The notes beneath the pieces are model-generated. The model was given only the letters and a program-made list of their open reading frames with translations. It was not told the DNA's origin and did not search any database. From Citrus sinensis (Eukaryota; Streptophyta; Magnoliopsida; Sapindales; Rutaceae): DNA of 64,000 nucleotides. Positions 12,083 through 22,560 of this stretch are shown one piece after another. Where the stretch lies: assembly GCF_022201045.2 (NCBI RefSeq), contig NC_068556.1, positions 22,425,501 to 22,489,500 on the forward strand. Reading direction: 5' to 3'. The position numbers were made by a program, and so were the translations under genes. The stretch's first letter is position 1; every line of letters starts with the position of its first letter.

Positions 12083-12317
12083 ACTATGTTATTGGTCCAC
12101 GTTTTCACATAGTTCCTCTTCCTCCACTGCTGCTAAATGTTATTATTTTCTTGTGCAGAGAATGAGACTTTAATCCCATATATATTATTTTTAATTTACC
12201 ACAAAGGAATTGTTAATATCTCAACAAATTGGTCAAATAAATAAGCATTGATTGTTCTGTATTAATAATGTACATATTTGGGGAAATATGGGTGCAAACG
12301 TGGACCAATAACATAGT
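12083..12317. repeat. Perfect 22-base inverted repeat enclosing about 190 bases
   Basis: Left arm 12083-12104 begins ACTATGTTATTGGTCC; right arm 12296-12317 is its exact reverse complement, ending GGACCAATAACATAGT. No matching target duplication was found, so a MITE call is not secure. Confidence 0.75.
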
Positions 12318-13226
12318 CACGCATGGTAAGATGAGTTAACCAAGCAGAGGTATTTCTTTTGACCAAAGTATAAGGTAGCTCATAGGGACTAGGAGGTAAG
12401 CTCCCTTAAGGAAAGGACAGTTTCAATAAAACATGCAATATCAAATGGCATTCTCAAATTCTAGATTTTTGGTGGTTAGAGGCCGCACGTGAATAGTACA
12501 CGCTATCGTATGAGAAATAAAAAATATCTCCTTTTGGCTAATAAAAAGAGGTTAGTCGGAAAGGAGATTCTTTGGTTGGGTAATGAAAGTATGCCACGTT
12601 AACCACCCTTTGTAACACCCTAAAAAGTAGTAGGACCACAGGCTGAAGAGACTGCAGCGTGCCTCATCTTGGAGGCAAAAAGGTGTTCAAATGTTTTTTT
12701 ACCTTCCAAACTTATGAATGTTACCATCTTAGGACCCAAAGCTAATTACACCAATGTCCCCCCTTAACCACTAATTAAGTGCCACGTATCTGAAATTACC
12801 AAAATGACCCTCATGCATAATCCACAAAAGCTCAAAGGTTTCTCTCAAACACTAACCAATTTTCATTACTCAAAAATTACTCACCCATCTTCTTCATTAG
12901 AGTATATTCATCATTGTTGGCAGCTCAAAGGTCCAGTTTAACCTTTAGGCCACCACTTATCACTCAAAATCTAACTTGACATCAGATGTAGTCGCGGGCC
13001 ACCGCCAATTCTATCTCTAATGCTAGTTTTGACTCTATTTTGCAGGACTCATTTAGCTAAAGTTTGGTGGTGATCATCTTCATTTTCATCTCATCTTCTC
13101 TCCCTTTTTATTAAACACTAACTCACCTAACTAATCTCCTCCATCGTACTGTTGAACACCTCAAATATAATAAGGCAGCCATTATCCTCAAATCAACTTT
13201 TTTGTTTTAGTTGGTTAAGCCAACGT

Positions 13227-13388
13227 CCTCTTGGTAAAATGATATCAAGCTGAATATTATAAGTACGTAATTTTAGTTTCATTATTAACCATGAAGATAT
13301 TAAATATAAGTACATGATTCTTTTTTTGTTTCTTTCTTTCTAAAACCCAGTTATCACATGTCACCAAACTCGAGAGTACGTCCACTTT
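13227..13388. repeat. Dispersed direct repeat, copy B
   Basis: Partner of 11903-12069; see that entry. The match extends to about CTCGAGAGTACGTCCAC. Confidence 0.7.
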
Positions 13389-13974
13389 GCCGTCATAAGT
13401 TTGAGGGGATGTTGCCAAAACAAGATTTTCGATTTGATCACATCTGAAGGAATTGTAATAAGGTAGTGGATGCATTACCTAAATTTACTTTCTGTTGTTC
13501 TATTACATTTCAGAAATAAAATAATATATTACCACTCAAAAAAAAAAAAGAGTTTGATGGGATGTTAATATTATTTTTACTCGTCAAATTTTTTTTTAAT
13601 TTGTCTAGACATACAAATTATGAAATTAAGCTTCATTGGTATGATATAGTAATACACATTATAATCTCAAAGAATGCCTCGAAGTTATTGATGTGTGAGC
13701 TATATCATGTTTCATCATAATTAATTTAATCATGATAATTCGTCCATATCTATATATTTGTAAAGTAGTTTAAAGTTGTCTCCTAGCTTACTCAGGACCA
13801 CCTCGTGGTTAAAAAAAAAAAAAAAAACAAACTCAAGATATGCTAATTGACAAACAATAAAATTCATCAACCAAATCAAGATCAAATTAGGAAGAAGGTT
13901 GCAATTATTTAACCAACATGACACTGAAAAAGAAGAGATATAAAACTAAACTATCCGAAACCTCTCAGTCAAAT

Positions 13975-14400
13975 CATCCGATCAAAGTATAGTGTCATCA
14001 CTCCGAAGATAACCAATTCCATGGGGGGTGTTAACTAGGGAAACAGGCAGACGCACAGCAAAGAAAACCAACAACAAGAGGCAAACCATTTCACAAACCA
14101 AACGGTCTGAAACGAGGGATAAAAGACACTTGAACGTTGAGTGATATAAAAAGAGTCAAAGACTTACAAGAAAGCATGAACAAAGTCAGCACATCGCGGC
14201 TTGTAAAGCCATAAGTTCACTGAACCCAAGTGTCGGTATCTCTGTAACTGTAAGTGAAGCAAGAGAGAAAGCAAGAACAGCCACAAAAGCACAGCAGCAA
14301 GGTTGTTGATTACTTATTGATGGTTTGGCAACTGCGGAACATGAAGGCTGTTCCTATTGGAAGTTGCTTGAGGAGGTCTGAAAATTTTGAGTGCACGGTT
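13975..14400 (-). pseudogene. Decayed DMP (DUF679) gene copy
   Basis: Read on the minus strand, pieces of the DMP protein appear in the right order: LPIGTAF near 14360 (intact gene LPTGTVF), then a hydrophobic stretch, ADFVHAFL near 14180 (intact VGDFAHAFF), FYPSF-like sequence near 14120, and HGIGYL near 14020 (intact HGIGYP). The frame is interrupted several times by stops and shifts, there is no start codon in place, and the 5' end is duplicated as a 44-base tandem repeat. It lies about 2.1 kb from the intact DMP gene at 16525-17085 in the same orientation, so it is most likely an old tandem duplicate that lost function. Confidence 0.8.
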
Positions 14401-14451
14401 TGGTTCATTGCTTGAGGAGGTCTGAAAATTTTGAGTGTACGGTTTGGTTCA
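14364..14451. repeat. 44-base tandem duplication at the 5' side of the DMP pseudogene
   Basis: Units 14364-14407 and 14408-14451 start TTGCTTGAGGAGGTCTG and differ by one base (GTGCACGG/GTGTACGG). The first unit overlaps the DMP-like LLKQL region, so the duplication arose after the gene copy and is recent. Confidence 0.92.
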
Positions 14452-15094
14452 TGAATTTCTCTGCACGTGGAAGAAAGAATTGCTTACGTAAAATAATTTA
14501 GTTCTCTCGCGTAAGCTAGGAATTAGAAAAACTACAACAACGAGGATTTTTGACCTATACGGGCCATCCTTTGGGAGAAAAAAAAAAGGAAAATTAGACA
14601 TATTCCAAATTATATCAGGCAGGCAATGACATACTTTATTTGCAGTTAATTATGTGGCTCTTCAGTCAATTATTTCATTTTCGTTTCGTTAACTTCTTAT
14701 GAATGATCGTCTAATCACGGATATGTGACTCAGAAGAAATTTTAATTAGGTTGAATAATGACACACATCAAGACTAAATCTCTATATATTAAGAAAAAAG
14801 ATTATTAATTAGGAGAGTAACGTGCATTAAGATTGAAAATATAATCTACCAGCAAGTTTATTTTCCCATTTCAGAAGAGTAGGAAGAATTATGTACTCAA
14901 ACCCTTTTAATTGATTCGATCTTTTGTTTTCCCTTTTTTTCCCGAATTGCTTTGTTCTCCATTTTGTTCGTTAAAAATGTAAGCAAGAATTAAATAAAAC
15001 CCTTCAACGATGTTGTCTTGAAGAAAAATTGATGACAGATTCTATAACAATATATAAATGCTACATTGAGTTTTATTTATGTATATAAGAAAGA
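14452..15094. other. Spacer with no gene seen
   Basis: AT-rich sequence between the DMP pseudogene and the solo LTR. No long frame, tRNA-like box pair or repeat was noticed. Confidence 0.5.
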
Positions 15095-15099
15095 GATTG

Positions 15100-15826
15100 T
15101 GTTAAGTAATAAAAAGTACCAGCTCGGTCATGCCCTCATCTCTCACTCTGGGGCGAATCTCCTCAGCTGAATGGCACGAGAACAATCCTGGTAAAACGTC
15201 TTATACAAACACATACCAACCAGAGAGATGTACCGACCAGAGACGTATACCGACTAGATACCCATCACCCAAAGAAAGGGCACACAATCTCACGAAGTCG
15301 CGACAGTTTCGCTATGCTCCGAACCGTCGAGAGAAACATGGCATCCCACGTTTACCTACAGTCCAGTGGTTGGAGACCCATGAGGGTCTGCCATCACCCG
15401 AAAAAGGGGGGCATTAAGAGTGCGCAGAAACGTGGAACAACGGCTATAAGAAGTCGGAAAACCGATGAAAAAATGGACGAAAAAATTGAGAGTAAAGGGA
15501 AAATTCTGCCAAATTGAAACCAGATTATATTCTATACAAAATCTTTGATAACATTACAAGAGATCAGACAATTTAAATTACATAGTTTTCCCGTAAACAC
15601 CTTGTGCTAACTTAAGCATCGGAGGGTTTACGCCGGTAAAACCACCAGCGTCTCTGATCTATTATTGTGAGTGCAGGATTAGAAAGAAGGAAAAGAGGGT
15701 GATTCCAATCCCTGGAGCTATTGCAGCTGCTGAAGGAGACAAAGGGCAGCATCCTCTCCATTGAACATACGAGCGTTGGTGAAACGATCTGGTCGGACAA
15801 AGGGCAAGTAGATTTCAGCATCAACA
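15100..15826 (+). mobile_element. Solo LTR of an LTR retrotransposon
   Basis: The 727-base element starts TGTTAAG and ends CATCAACA, so it has TG...CA ends, and it is flanked by the perfect 5-base target duplication GATTG (15095-15099 and 15827-15831). It is clearly less AT-rich than its surroundings and contains sequence typical of plant LTRs (TAAGCATCGGAGGGTTTACG and a TTTCAGCATCAACA end). No internal coding domain or second LTR lies next to it, so it looks like the product of recombination between two LTRs. The intact target duplication suggests moderate to young age. Family is uncertain; the ends resemble non-autonomous Ty3-related elements. Orientation is given by the AACA-3' end preceding what would be the primer binding site. 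Confidence 0.85.
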
Positions 15827-15831
15827 GATTG

Positions 15832-16524
15832 TATTATAAAAAATGGTCTTCTTTCTTCCGTCCAATGTTAGTAATAAAAACAATCGGTCTCAATAGGTGT
15901 ATTTACAGAGCGAGACAACAGTTCCTATAGCCAGAGATTGGGTAAGAAATTGAAATTGAAGTTAGAGTTTGCACTTGGTGAATACGAAAATACAAGACTT
16001 GACTCTTAAACATAAAATGATAGAAAAGTCATGATGACTTGACCTGACATTTTAGGTTGATACGTAAGTGCTCAACATTAATTAGTTAATTGATGTTAAA
16101 TTAAAGATATACGAGTCTTAACATTAAGTACATACATATTTAGTTTCACTAGACAATTCAATATTTTAAACTTATATGAAATACAATGTCAAACCGCTTA
16201 TTATATATTTTCCTATGGTTGCACTGTAGATAGATTGAAATGATCAAAACTGAATTAACTAAATTATGTTGCGTGCAAGCATATATAAATACTATTGACT
16301 CTAGAAAGAAATAATCAATATGTACTTGACAAACATTTGAATCTTAATTTAGCTTAAACATTCAATAATTAATACACAAATATGCAGCTTAATACATAAT
16401 CACAAGAGATGGCAAATTTTCACACAAGCTTTGAAATTTGAATAAGCCAAATTTTCTCGGAAAATAGTGTAACAATTAAAGAAGAGAGAACATCATCTTC
16501 ATTTTTTCTTTTCCAAGCAAGCAT
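15832..16524. other. Spacer with no gene seen
   Basis: AT-rich sequence between the solo LTR and the DMP gene; the last 100 bases are presumably the DMP 3' UTR. Nothing else is recognisable. Confidence 0.5.
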
Positions 16525-17085
16525 CTAAGATTTACTATCCGATGAATCACTTGAAGCAGGGTACCCAATTCCATGGCGTTTGTTGGGAAAAAGCACGAAG
16601 ATGACACTAGAAACTGCACCAATAGCCGGAGGCAACACCATTAGCAGAGCCTTCTGAGTAGACTCAAAAGAAGGATAAAAGCACTGGACTGTATTCCCAT
16701 CCAAAAGCGACACAACCGCAAACACAATGATGGAAAAGAAAGCGTGAGCAAAATCACCAACCCTAATCTTGTAACTCGACAAATCGACTGAGGCCGAAGC
16801 AGAACGAGAAGACGGCCAAAGACCCTTTAGCGTGGCGATTCCGTAATGAGTTATTCCATCGCTTCCCTTGTAGCTGTCAGTAAAGCAAGAGAACCCGCAA
16901 GACAAGCCGCAGAGGCCTATTAAAAAGCTTGTTAAGTACTTGTTAACGGTGCTGCACTTGCCGTTGTTGGATAAGACAGGATTGAGGAATTGATACACGA
17001 AGACAGTTCCTGTTGGAAGGAGCCTGAGGAGGTTGCCGAGTCCTGATAATGTTTTGCCTGTCATGGAATTATCTTTGGCCACCAT
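16525..17085 (-). CDS. DMP-family (DUF679) membrane protein
   Basis: Single-exon gene of 186 residues, the usual DMP layout. Four hydrophobic segments are seen at about 23-38, 50-68, 111-128 and 146-166. Family signatures include [74 protein letters not shown] and [11 protein letters not shown]. The sequence is closest in my memory to the Arabidopsis DMP3-DMP6 group rather than to the sperm proteins DMP8/DMP9. DMPs are linked to membrane remodelling of ER and tonoplast, senescence and programmed cell death, but the molecular action is unknown. The start at 17085 is the first ATG after a TATA box. A decayed paralogue lies downstream at 13975-14400. Confidence 0.93.
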   Translation of the reverse strand: MVAKDNSMTGKTLSGLGNLLRLLPTGTVFVYQFLNPVLSNNGKCSTVNKYLTSFLIGLCGLSCGFSCFTDSYKGSDGITHYGIATLKGLWPSSRSASASVDLSSYKIRVGDFAHAFFSIIVFAVVSLLDGNTVQCFYPSFESTQKALLMVLPPAIGAVSSVIFVLFPNKRHGIGYPASSDSSDSKS

Positions 17086-17167
17086 TTTTGTGAGTGCTTT
17101 TTGGCTGTGAAAAGGTGTTTTCGTTTTCTAGTCTTACTTCTTGTGTTTCTTGCAACAGATATTGAGA

Positions 17168-17178
17168 AGTATTTATAG
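17168..17178 (-). promoter_or_regulatory. TATA box of the DMP gene
   Basis: On the minus strand this reads CCTATAAATAC, about 85-95 bases upstream of the DMP ATG, a suitable distance for a core promoter. Confidence 0.6.
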
Positions 17179-17179
17179 G

Positions 17180-18529
17180 GATGATATAAAAAGAAGTGAG
17201 AGAGATACTGGGGGATTGGCAAGTGGGCATGAGTTTTATTGGCAAGCAGGGAATAGAGAAATATTGGATTAAAGGTTGCTTCTACGTAATATTAATGGTG
17301 TGCTAAAGGTAGGATATGGTTTGCTTTTACTCTTCGGAAGGTCGTGGCCTTCCTCTCTAATCCAAGCTTTTCAAGATTGAATTAATTGTCGCCAAATTTT
17401 TATTCTATTTTGGTAAGTGATTTTAATTAATTAAGACTTACGAGGAAGTCTTGATATCCTATACTCTTACTTGTATAGAGAGCGAGTAATTTTACAATAA
17501 GAGGTTTCTTATTTCAATATATGTGTGGCATTAATAGGGCCATTTTAATGTTAAAAAAAAAGAGTAATGATAGAGAGTTCACTCTAATCTCACACAAGAG
17601 TTTATAAAAATTAAACAATTCAATAAGTTGCGAAGAATTTCAAATTAATGGTAAATTTACCTCCCCAAAATTTGTTTTGATGGGGTTGAAATGGGGCTTA
17701 TTAATGGGATGTATGTCATTCTTCAATATATAGTGGAAGAAGTGTACAGGTCAAAACAGAGATTTTACACCTAAATTACATTTTTTTAATCTAAAAATTC
17801 AGGGATTTTGTCAAACTCCTTGGGGAGCGCAATAGCATCCTTTGGTCTGAGGGCAGCCCTGCCCCGTAGTACAATTCTAATAATTCCTTTTAATAAAAAC
17901 ATACTTGTGTTCATAAATTTTTTTTCTCATTTGCCCTAATTAGTGTTATATTTCGCAATTATGATAGTATATGTATATTGAATATCTGCATAGGAAGGTC
18001 CAGTTGATCTATTTGAGATTTTCTGGACAACTCCAAATAAAAAAATAAGAATGATTTTTTTTTTTTTGGGTCACATAAACAAGGGATTGCTTGATCCAAA
18101 ATAAAAAAGTCAACAACTCCAAATTAAATATATATTATTATTATTATTATTATTTGGTCAGATAATTAAACAAGGGATTGCTTGATCCTATCCATATATA
18201 TCCTTTTCAGATGCAGTTTTCATCATACTTTAGAAACGGGTAGAAAAAGTCCGTGTTCATCCTCCTGGGAAATGACATCAAAGACGTGCACTATTAATAT
18301 TTGACATTAGAAAAAAAAATGTAAACTAATGGGCTTACTTCTTTGCTTCTTCCACCCAAATATGTATATACTTCCTTTCCTTTGAATGCAAATTGTGTGT
18401 GTGTATAATTTATTGTATCATTCGACATCAATAATTATCTTAAACTTATACATGTACATGTTTTCATATCCATATCTACAAGAGCAATGCTTTCAAAGAC
18501 ACCCTTAAATTAATTTGTACATGCATGCA
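17180..18529. other. DMP upstream region and spacer
   Basis: No gene seen. GAGTAATGATAGAG at about 17562 matches the end of the MITE family found at 21291-21478, so a truncated relative may lie here. The phrase ACAAGGGATTGCTTGATCC occurs twice (about 18080 and 18172), a remnant of a local duplication around a (TAT)n microsatellite at about 18133-18155. Confidence 0.5.
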
Positions 18530-19075
18530 GGGTAAATGCCCATTTAGTCCATGTATTTTAATATTAGTGTCCATTTAATCTCTATATTTTTAAAAATAAC
18601 TCAAAACATCCCTGCTGTTAAAGTATTAATACCCCTTACCGTTACTTTTTATTTCTCTTGGCTTACTTTTACAATATTACCCTTTTATAATAATTTTTTT
18701 TGTACATTAATAAAAAGAAAATAATTAAATTACTAATTTAACCCTAAAAAATAAAAATAAATTATATTAATTTTTTTGCAAGCACCATTTGCACACTTGG
18801 TAGTTTGCATACTATTTTTGACAATTTAATTTTTGACAATTAAAAATTAATATAAATTTTTAGGGTTAAATTGGTAATTTAATTATTTTTTTATTAATGT
18901 CCAAACAAAAAAATTATTATAAAAGGATAATATTGTAAAATTAAGCCAAAAAAATAAAAAGTAACGGTAGGGGTATCAATACTTTAACGGCAGAGATGTT
19001 TCAAGGCATTTTTAAAAATATAGGAAATAAATAGATACTGATCTTAAAATATAGGGACTAAATAAGCTTTTACCC
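18530..19075. mobile_element. Foldback MITE with about 240-base terminal inverted repeats (MULE-like)
   Basis: The left end GGGTAAATGCCCATTTAGTCC and the reverse complement of the right end, GGGGTAAAAGCTTATTTAGTCC, align almost without break for about 240 bases (TTAAAGTATTAATACCCC, TACCGTTACTTTTTATTT, CCTTTTATAATAATTTTTTT and so on). The loop is short. Flanks carry ATGCATGCA on the left and ATGCATGAA on the right, 8 of 9 bases alike, as expected for a 9-base Mutator-type target duplication. There is no coding capacity. Confidence 0.85.
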
Positions 19076-19712
19076 CATGCATGAACGACATTAAGTTGAA
19101 ACATATTATTATACATATGAAGAGACATTACAGCAGTATTCACTTTGGGATATAGCCAGAGGTTTAGTCTAGGGAGAGCAAGTTCAAACTTAATATATGC
19201 TTTTTACTACCGTTTTTAATTATTAGATGAGGAAACTACTTAGTTTGGATAATTTTCGTTAAGTCGTTCCAATCAGATGATCTCAAATCTCATTGTGGGT
19301 GATGAGTATGAGTCATGCTCATTCATAAATTTGGCCTTATATTTGCCCCCGTGGTGATGTATTACTGATTATTTTTATTCACTTTTATGTGATTTGCTAA
19401 AAACTGTGATGAATTAGTAATAAGAAAAAAATAGGGGGAAAAAAAAACTTCTCATGCATTTATAAATTCGAAATGGGAATCGTACCCACACGATCGATAT
19501 ACATCGAGCAGGTACTGGACATTAACTGACCACACGCAATTATTGAACAAACAGACAAATAAAAAAAATTCAAGCTTCGACCAAAGCTGAGCCAACACAA
19601 CAAATCAAGTTAAAAGCTTACAATGACTATGTCACCGAAACTTATTCAAATAGCAAGCAGCAGACGATCGAAACTGGAAAAGCCAAAGCATGGTGATGAT
19701 TGATTAATTAAT
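19076..19712. other. Spacer and PR-10 3' flank
   Basis: No gene seen. About 19240-19310 (TTGGATAATTTTCGTTAAGTC and on to GATCTCAAATCTCA) is similar to about 24048-24112, so both are copies of a dispersed repeat of unknown class. Confidence 0.5.
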
Positions 19713-20333
19713 TTAGGCGTAGAGATCAGGGTTAGCCACTAGATAGGCTTCCAGGACCTTGTACAATCCCGTTCCTCTCTCTTCGGCGTCCTTGACGTGC
19801 TCTTCTTTGAGCTCTTCACCATCCTTCACGTAGACCTCCGCGGCAAACTTGTAAACGCATCCCCCATTGCCAGAAGCCTCGATCTTAACATCGTACACCC
19901 CTTTCTCTGCAACTGCCAAGATCCCATCTCCGTCGTACATGGTGTACTTGCATGTGAAATTGTCATTGTCAAGTGCGTCGATTCTTTGCTTCACTTGCTT
20001 GTAATGACCACCTGTGTCAGTCACATTTATTAAGAAACGAACTAATTAATATACTTGATTAATTACAAGCGCAATGCAATGCTCTATATTCATATTAATA
20101 TTAATATTAGGAACGTAAAGATGACCCCCCATTCGACAAGGTCCTTAATTACCATCAGGAAAGGTCCACAGCGTGACAGTGCCAACGCCTCCATCTCCTT
20201 CGAGAACCTCGATGCTCTTGAATGCTTGCGGTGTGGCCTTCGGCAACAAATTGGGAGAGTCAACAAAAGCCTTGAACATTCTTGATGCACCAACAGCAGC
20301 CGGATACTCTCTCTCAAAGCGAGTGACACCCAT
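19713..20333 (-). CDS. PR-10 / Bet v 1-like protein
   Basis: Two exons, 20153-20333 and 19713-20011 (minus strand), encode 159 residues, the standard length. The intron falls after the first base of the codon for Gly61, the conserved Bet v 1 intron site. The glycine-rich loop GDGGVGT is at residues 46-52, and VKQRIDALDNDNFTCKYT and the C-terminal helix EERGTGLYKVLEAYLVANPDLYA fit the fold. These small cytosolic proteins have a large hydrophobic cavity that binds flavonoids, cytokinins or other ligands, and are often induced by pathogens and wounding; the fruit allergens Mal d 1 and Pru ar 1 are relatives. Which ligand this one binds is not visible. A TATA box stands about 115 bases upstream of the ATG. 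Confidence 0.94.
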
Positions 20334-20444
20334 GTTGATAATAATTTATTAGCTTAAAGAGAAAGAAATGGATATATTTTTGCTGCACTGGAGGTAGAAG
20401 AGATTGTTCCTGAGTTTGTGATGGAGATGAGCAAGGTACTCAAG

Positions 20445-20455
20445 GGTTTATATAG
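20445..20455 (-). promoter_or_regulatory. TATA box of the PR-10 gene
   Basis: On the minus strand it reads CTATATAAACC, 110-120 bases upstream of the start codon. Confidence 0.6.
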
Positions 20456-20881
20456 AATTGGAAGACACTGAAATTCGAGGCAACCATTAAGGACTTGACC
20501 AGCTAAGCACCTCAGCTAAATGATTAATTAATGTATGCATTTATTATTATTTTAGTTTCAATAAATCTAACACGAGCATCCATTAATTAATATAATGGCC
20601 AATAGTTTATTGTACTCGTTTTTTGGGAAAAATTTTAAAATATATCGTCTAATATACCATAAATTAATATAGATGTAAATTTGTAGTACCCGATAAATGT
20701 GGCATTTGGGGAGGATACCGGATACGAATCCCCGCATTTACTGACATCTGCAAAATATTGGGTTATTTTTCATAAACCTCCCTGGACTATCGGGTTGCGA
20801 CACTTTGGTCGCAAAGTTGTCTTTAAATATCAAAAAGCTCCACCGCTGGCTATTGCCGTTATATATATAATAGATTGTTAA
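20456..20881. other. PR-10 upstream region
   Basis: No gene seen; AT-rich promoter and spacer. Confidence 0.4.
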
Positions 20882-21032
20882 GAGTACGTTTGGGAGTGAG
20901 GTATTATAACTTTTAAGTTGCAGCTGTTATAGAATAAAAGTTATAGCTGTAGAGTAGAATTGAGGAAAAAATTGTAAGGTGTTACCAAAAACTTGGTAGA
21001 CCAATTATAATACATCACTCCCAAACGCACTC
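20882..21032. mobile_element. Tourist-like MITE, 151 bases
   Basis: The left end GAGTACGTTTGGGAGTGAGG and the reverse complement of the right end, GAGTGCGTTTGGGAGTGATG, form inverted repeats of about 28 bases. TAA flanks both sides (20879-20881 and 21033-21035), the PIF/Harbinger-type target duplication. It is non-coding. Confidence 0.85.
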
Positions 21033-21290
21033 TAAGTGTTGTTAACTGACCCTGAAGCCTTAAAAAGATTTTAAAATTTGTCAAGATTAATGCATGAAGT
21101 GTAGTAAAAGACCAATATAGCTTTGAATAAAAAATATATATATATACAACGATGAATCATATTATAAAGGCAAAAATAATTTAAAAGAATTGTTATTATA
21201 GTTCAAATTCAATGCACATTTACGTTTGTACCCCAAACAAACTAGCGCCTTCCAAACATTGATTCTCCTTGGTAGAGGGTTTTAATATTA

Positions 21291-21478
21291 GAGTAATGAT
21301 ACAACTACAAACTCTTGTATAAATTTATCTTATAAAAACTGATGTAGCATAATAAAATTGGTTGAATTAAATATCTTTTAACCCACATGATTTATTTATT
21401 TTTTTTTTATATTTTCATTCAACCAATAAATTAATACCACATCGGTTTGTATAAGCGTTTGTGGCTCTATCATCGCTC
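21291..21478. mobile_element. Tourist-like MITE, 188 bases, family A
   Basis: Left end GAGTAATGATACAACTACAA; right end, reverse complement, GAGCGATGATAGAGCCACAA, followed by ACGCTTATACAAA. TTA flanks both sides (21288-21290 and 21479-21481). A related element lies at about 62158-62364. Confidence 0.82.
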
Positions 21479-21481
21479 TTA

Positions 21482-21874
21482 ATATTAAGGGAATCTTTGC
21501 CACTAAATTATCAAGACCTAATAGTTTAGGGGAGGTTTCCCATATATTCGAAAATGATTAATTTAATCCAACTGGTGGTCGGTGATTTTGAAAATGCAGC
21601 ATTGCATGCGTTGCACGATCAGTTTTTCAATGTATGTGTGCACATGCCAGCTTTATTGAACATTAACCTGATCTATATATGCATATATTATTACTTTTAT
21701 TAATTAATTAAAAAAACCAAATACATATCATATGCAGAATCTAGATGAAAGTTAAAAGTTTTAAACTAATTCTCGAATGTCACCCATTGATTAAGTTGTT
21801 TATACTTTATACCTGGTACAAGTTGTGAGCCATTTTCATTTATATGAAAAATACATTAAAAAACAATTGAGTAA
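21482..21874. other. Spacer with no gene seen
   Basis: AT-rich sequence between two MITE-like elements; nothing recognised. Confidence 0.4.
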
Positions 21875-22560
21875 GGGCTAGTTTGGAAATATTATACCTT
21901 TTAAAATAGTTGTTGTTAATTGTACTATAAAATAATCAGTTGTGAAAAGAAATAGTTAAGTGTGTGGTAAATTTTATTTTCAGAAATACTGTGAGTTTTG
22001 AAAGCAGTTATAGATATTTGGTAAATTCTACTATTAAATTGCTGAGAAAAAATAAATGATTAGAATGTACATAATGTAAGATAAAATTTACTTATACAAA
22101 TAAAAACATGTACATATAATATTTTTAATTGTGTATTATAATAATTTTTACTAAAAAATAAAATTTATAATATATTGATTTTACTTTTTACTTTTTATCT
22201 TAAAACAATTAATAATTAAATTTATAATATAGTGAAACAAATTTAATAATAATTCGACCAACAAATTGATATTAATAAATTTATATTGATGAATTATTAT
22301 AAAAATTTATTAAAATATTGATTTTCTTTTCAATTTGAATAAAGATAATTTTGGGTTTAGATAATAATTAAAAATATTTATGAAATTGTATTAAAGAATA
22401 AAATTAATTTTTAAAATTAGAATCTAAAAGCTATTTAACCCTTCTTATAGCTGATTTTGACAAAAGTGATTTTGATTTTTTTTTTACGAAACACTAAAAT
22501 TAACTTTTAAATTTTTAAAATCACTTTTAAGCCTCCCAAAAGCAATCTCAAACAGGGCCT
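21875..22560. mobile_element. Possible non-autonomous hAT-like element
   Basis: The left end GGGCTAGTTTGGAAAT and the reverse complement of the right end, AGGCCCTGTTTGAGATT, make an imperfect short inverted repeat of the kind seen in hAT-like MITEs. The flanks share TGAGT (TTGAGTAA left, CTGAGTCA right), which may be the rest of an 8-base duplication. The interior is very AT-rich and non-coding. Confidence 0.45.

Larger units (their letters stand above)
10935..13970. other. Gene-poor spacer with diverged repeats
   Basis: No open reading frame of note. It holds a 74-base tandem duplication (11041-11184), two dispersed direct repeat pairs (11903-12069 with 13227-13388; about 11746-11835 with about 12112-12266), and a perfect 22-base inverted repeat (12083-12104 with 12296-12317). 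From 12611 the sequence starts TGTAACACCC and continues with motifs often seen at the ends of Ty3-type LTRs; an old LTR fragment from 12611 to about 13200 is possible but unproven. Confidence 0.5.

Noticed and set aside
15130-15517. Two overlapping frames of 95 and 67 codons
   Set aside because: They lie within the solo LTR, which is non-coding.
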